In this document: positions 62,812 to 64,000 of the stretch, piece by piece
Numbering within the stretch: position 1 is the stretch's first letter
Layout of the letters: every line of letters starts with the position of its first letter
Source: Leeuwenhoekiella polynyae
Lineage (GTDB): Bacteria; Bacteroidota; Bacteroidia; Flavobacteriales; Flavobacteriaceae
DNA length: 64,000 nt
Assembly: GCF_004104075.1 (NCBI RefSeq)
Contig: NZ_QOVK01000001.1
Location: 558,001 to 622,000, forward strand
Direction of reading: 5' to 3'
The notes under the pieces: generated by a model
The model's input: only the letters and a program-made list of their open reading frames with translations
The model's database searches: none
Told to the model about the DNA's origin: nothing
Program-made: the position numbers and the translations under genes

Positions 62812-64000
62812 TTAATACAAAGCTGCAGTGAGTATAAAAAACAGTGCTCCTGCAAATGTTCCTAGCATTAAAAATACAATATTTAATATGAAAAACTTAA
62901 TAATAGTGCGTAATCGGCTTTCTTGGTAAAAGTTACGCAGCGCTTTGTAGAAGTAAAATGGAGCTACAAATATTATAAAAATACCAGAAAGAGAATCTCC
63001 ATTCAGTAAATATTCAGGAAGTAATAAGAGCACTAATACTAAAAACAGAAATGTGAAAATATGGAAAATGAAAATCACGTGTTCCATATAATTATAATTG
63101 CGCTTTACGATGAATAATTTTTTGAATCCGGCAATTAAATAAAGAGATATTCTACCTAGATAGGGTATTTTAAAAAAACGAAGAAGCTTAGGGTTTGAAG
63201 TGTTTGTAAGCTCTGATAGAATAGATTTGAAAGAATATCTTTTAAAGTAAATCAATAAAAAGAAGCAGGCAAAAACAGGTGCTAGAAAGAATAAGAATAG
63301 AGGAATTTTTTGGGTAAGATATTTAGCAAATTCAATGGGATTATCTAGTATTCGTTCAAAACTTTTCTCTTTTTCATAAATCCAAATATTGAGTCTGGTC
63401 TTTGAGTAATCAAGACTGTCCATAGCTTGTGCGGGACTCTTGATTTTAGTTTTGATTGAGAAGTCTTGAAATAAATTAAATTTTCTAGTCGTTCGTTTAA
63501 AAAAGTTAATAGTATCTAAGCTGCTTTCTCTTATATATGCAAAGGGTAGCCTTTTAAGGCTGTCTTTATCTTTAACTTTTAAACCTAGCTCTTTATAATA
63601 GCTAATAGAATCAAATGGTATTTCTGGATTCTCAGAGTTGACATTTAAATTAAAAATGTTCTTCAGCGATTGATTATTAGCATCTACTTCATTGATTTTT
63701 ACAAAGTCTAAAAAACCGCTTAAAAGAAAGTAGATGATGCTTACGCTTAGGAAAAATCTAAAAGGGTTCGCGTAACGCATACGCTGTCCTTTAGCGTAAT
63801 TACGTGTGATAACACCTGGCTTGAAGAGCAAGTCTTTTATGGTGTATCTAAATCTGGAGTCGTAATTAACTACGCTAATAATAAATTCACCAAAATAATC
63901 ATTTAGCGAAATCTTTTTTGTGGAATTTAATTGACCACAATAGGGGCAATAACGGTCACTTAAATCTAAGGGGTGATTGCAGTTGAGGCATTCGTTACCG
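62812..64000 (-). CDS. DUF3667 membrane protein with N-terminal zinc ribbon (right end cut)
   Basis: The frame stays open past the TTG at 63831 to the window edge, so the gene begins outside. Reading inward from the edge, a zinc-ribbon-like CLNC and CPYCG pair is followed by SLNDYFGEFIISVVNYDSRF and then TIKDLLFKPG and YAKGQRMRYANPFRFFLSVSIIYFLL, the usual DUF3667 core. Further membrane helices lie at residues about 170-195, 240-285 and 310-338 of the stretch counted from 63831. The family is common in Bacteroidota and its function is unknown. Confidence 0.82.
   Translation of the reverse strand, partial: GNECLNCNHPLDLSDRYCPYCGQLNSTKKISLNDYFGEFIISVVNYDSRFRYTIKDLLFKPGVITRNYAKGQRMRYANPFRFFLSVSIIYFLLSGFLDFVKINEVDANNQSLKNIFNLNVNSENPEIPFDSISYYKELGLKVKDKDSLKRLPFAYIRESSLDTINFFKRTTRKFNLFQDFSIKTKIKSPAQAMDSLDYSKTRLNIWIYEKEKSFERILDNPIEFAKYLTQKIPLFLFFLAPVFACFFLLIYFKRYSFKSILSELTNTSNPKLLRFFKIPYLGRISLYLIAGFKKLFIVKRNYNYMEHVIFIFHIFTFLFLVLVLLLLPEYLLNGDSLSGIFIIFVAPFYFYKALRNFYQESRLRTIIKFFILNIVFLMLGTFAGALFFILTAALY

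Noticed and set aside
1-64000. tRNA, rRNA, CRISPR or prophage content
   Set aside because: No T-loop/anticodon cloverleaf patterns, no regularly spaced short repeats with unique spacers, and no integrase, capsid or transposase-like protein were seen.

Overview
The window is chromosomal DNA of a Bacteroidota bacterium, most likely a marine Flavobacteriaceae; the genus cannot be fixed from sequence alone. The reasons are a SusC/SusD pair, type IX secretion parts (PorT, PorP/SprF, a type B C-terminal domain), the lipoprotein form of TamA (TamL), a short ProB without PUA domain, promoter elements of the TAnnTTTG type, few Shine-Dalgarno sequences and low G+C. No tRNA, rRNA, CRISPR array, transposase or prophage gene was seen.

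Region 1 (1-13.8 kb) is a pectin/galacturonate utilisation locus. It holds the end of altronate dehydratase (uxaA), a divergent LacI-type regulator, a lipoprotein GH28 polygalacturonase, SusC and SusD, a two-domain esterase (alpha/beta hydrolase plus CE8 pectin methylesterase), a CE12-type rhamnogalacturonan acetylesterase, a fructuronate reductase-like SDR, mannonate dehydratase (uxuA) and a KdgF-like cupin. The set de-esterifies and cuts pectin outside, imports oligomers, and takes both galacturonate and fructuronate branches to KDG. A 16-bp LacI-type operator occurs at the regulator promoter, the GH28 promoter, and again about 17 kb away before fructose-1,6-bisphosphatase, which suggests shared control of uronate catabolism and gluconeogenesis.

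Region 2 (13.8-21.4 kb) has a FrnE-like DsbA protein, a tight MarR / membrane protein / VOC / modA-mop-modB-modC molybdate cluster with a palindrome at the marR promoter, fbp, and a type II NADH dehydrogenase.

Region 3 (21.4-32.3 kb) is a surface adhesin module: a 2472-residue T9SS cargo with 15 near-identical 95-residue Ig-like repeats, a PorP/SprF partner and an OmpA-like anchor. Next to it (32.3-33.1 kb) lie two copies of a small structured RNA that share a loop and closing helix but have different, still pairing, stems. This is the best candidate in the window for something undescribed.

Region 4 (33.1-64 kb) is mostly core genome: rpe, a BLUF photoreceptor gene broken by one TAG codon, rpoD, a large hybrid histidine kinase, proC-proB-proA, pnp, rpsO, accD, fbaA, tamL, a SpoU methyltransferase, ubiE-porT-methyltransferase, trkA-trkH, ypdA, a fasciclin protein, a desaturase-aminotransferase pair, rsmG, pruA, apaG and a DUF3667 membrane protein that runs off the right edge. 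Rho-independent hairpins separate most units.
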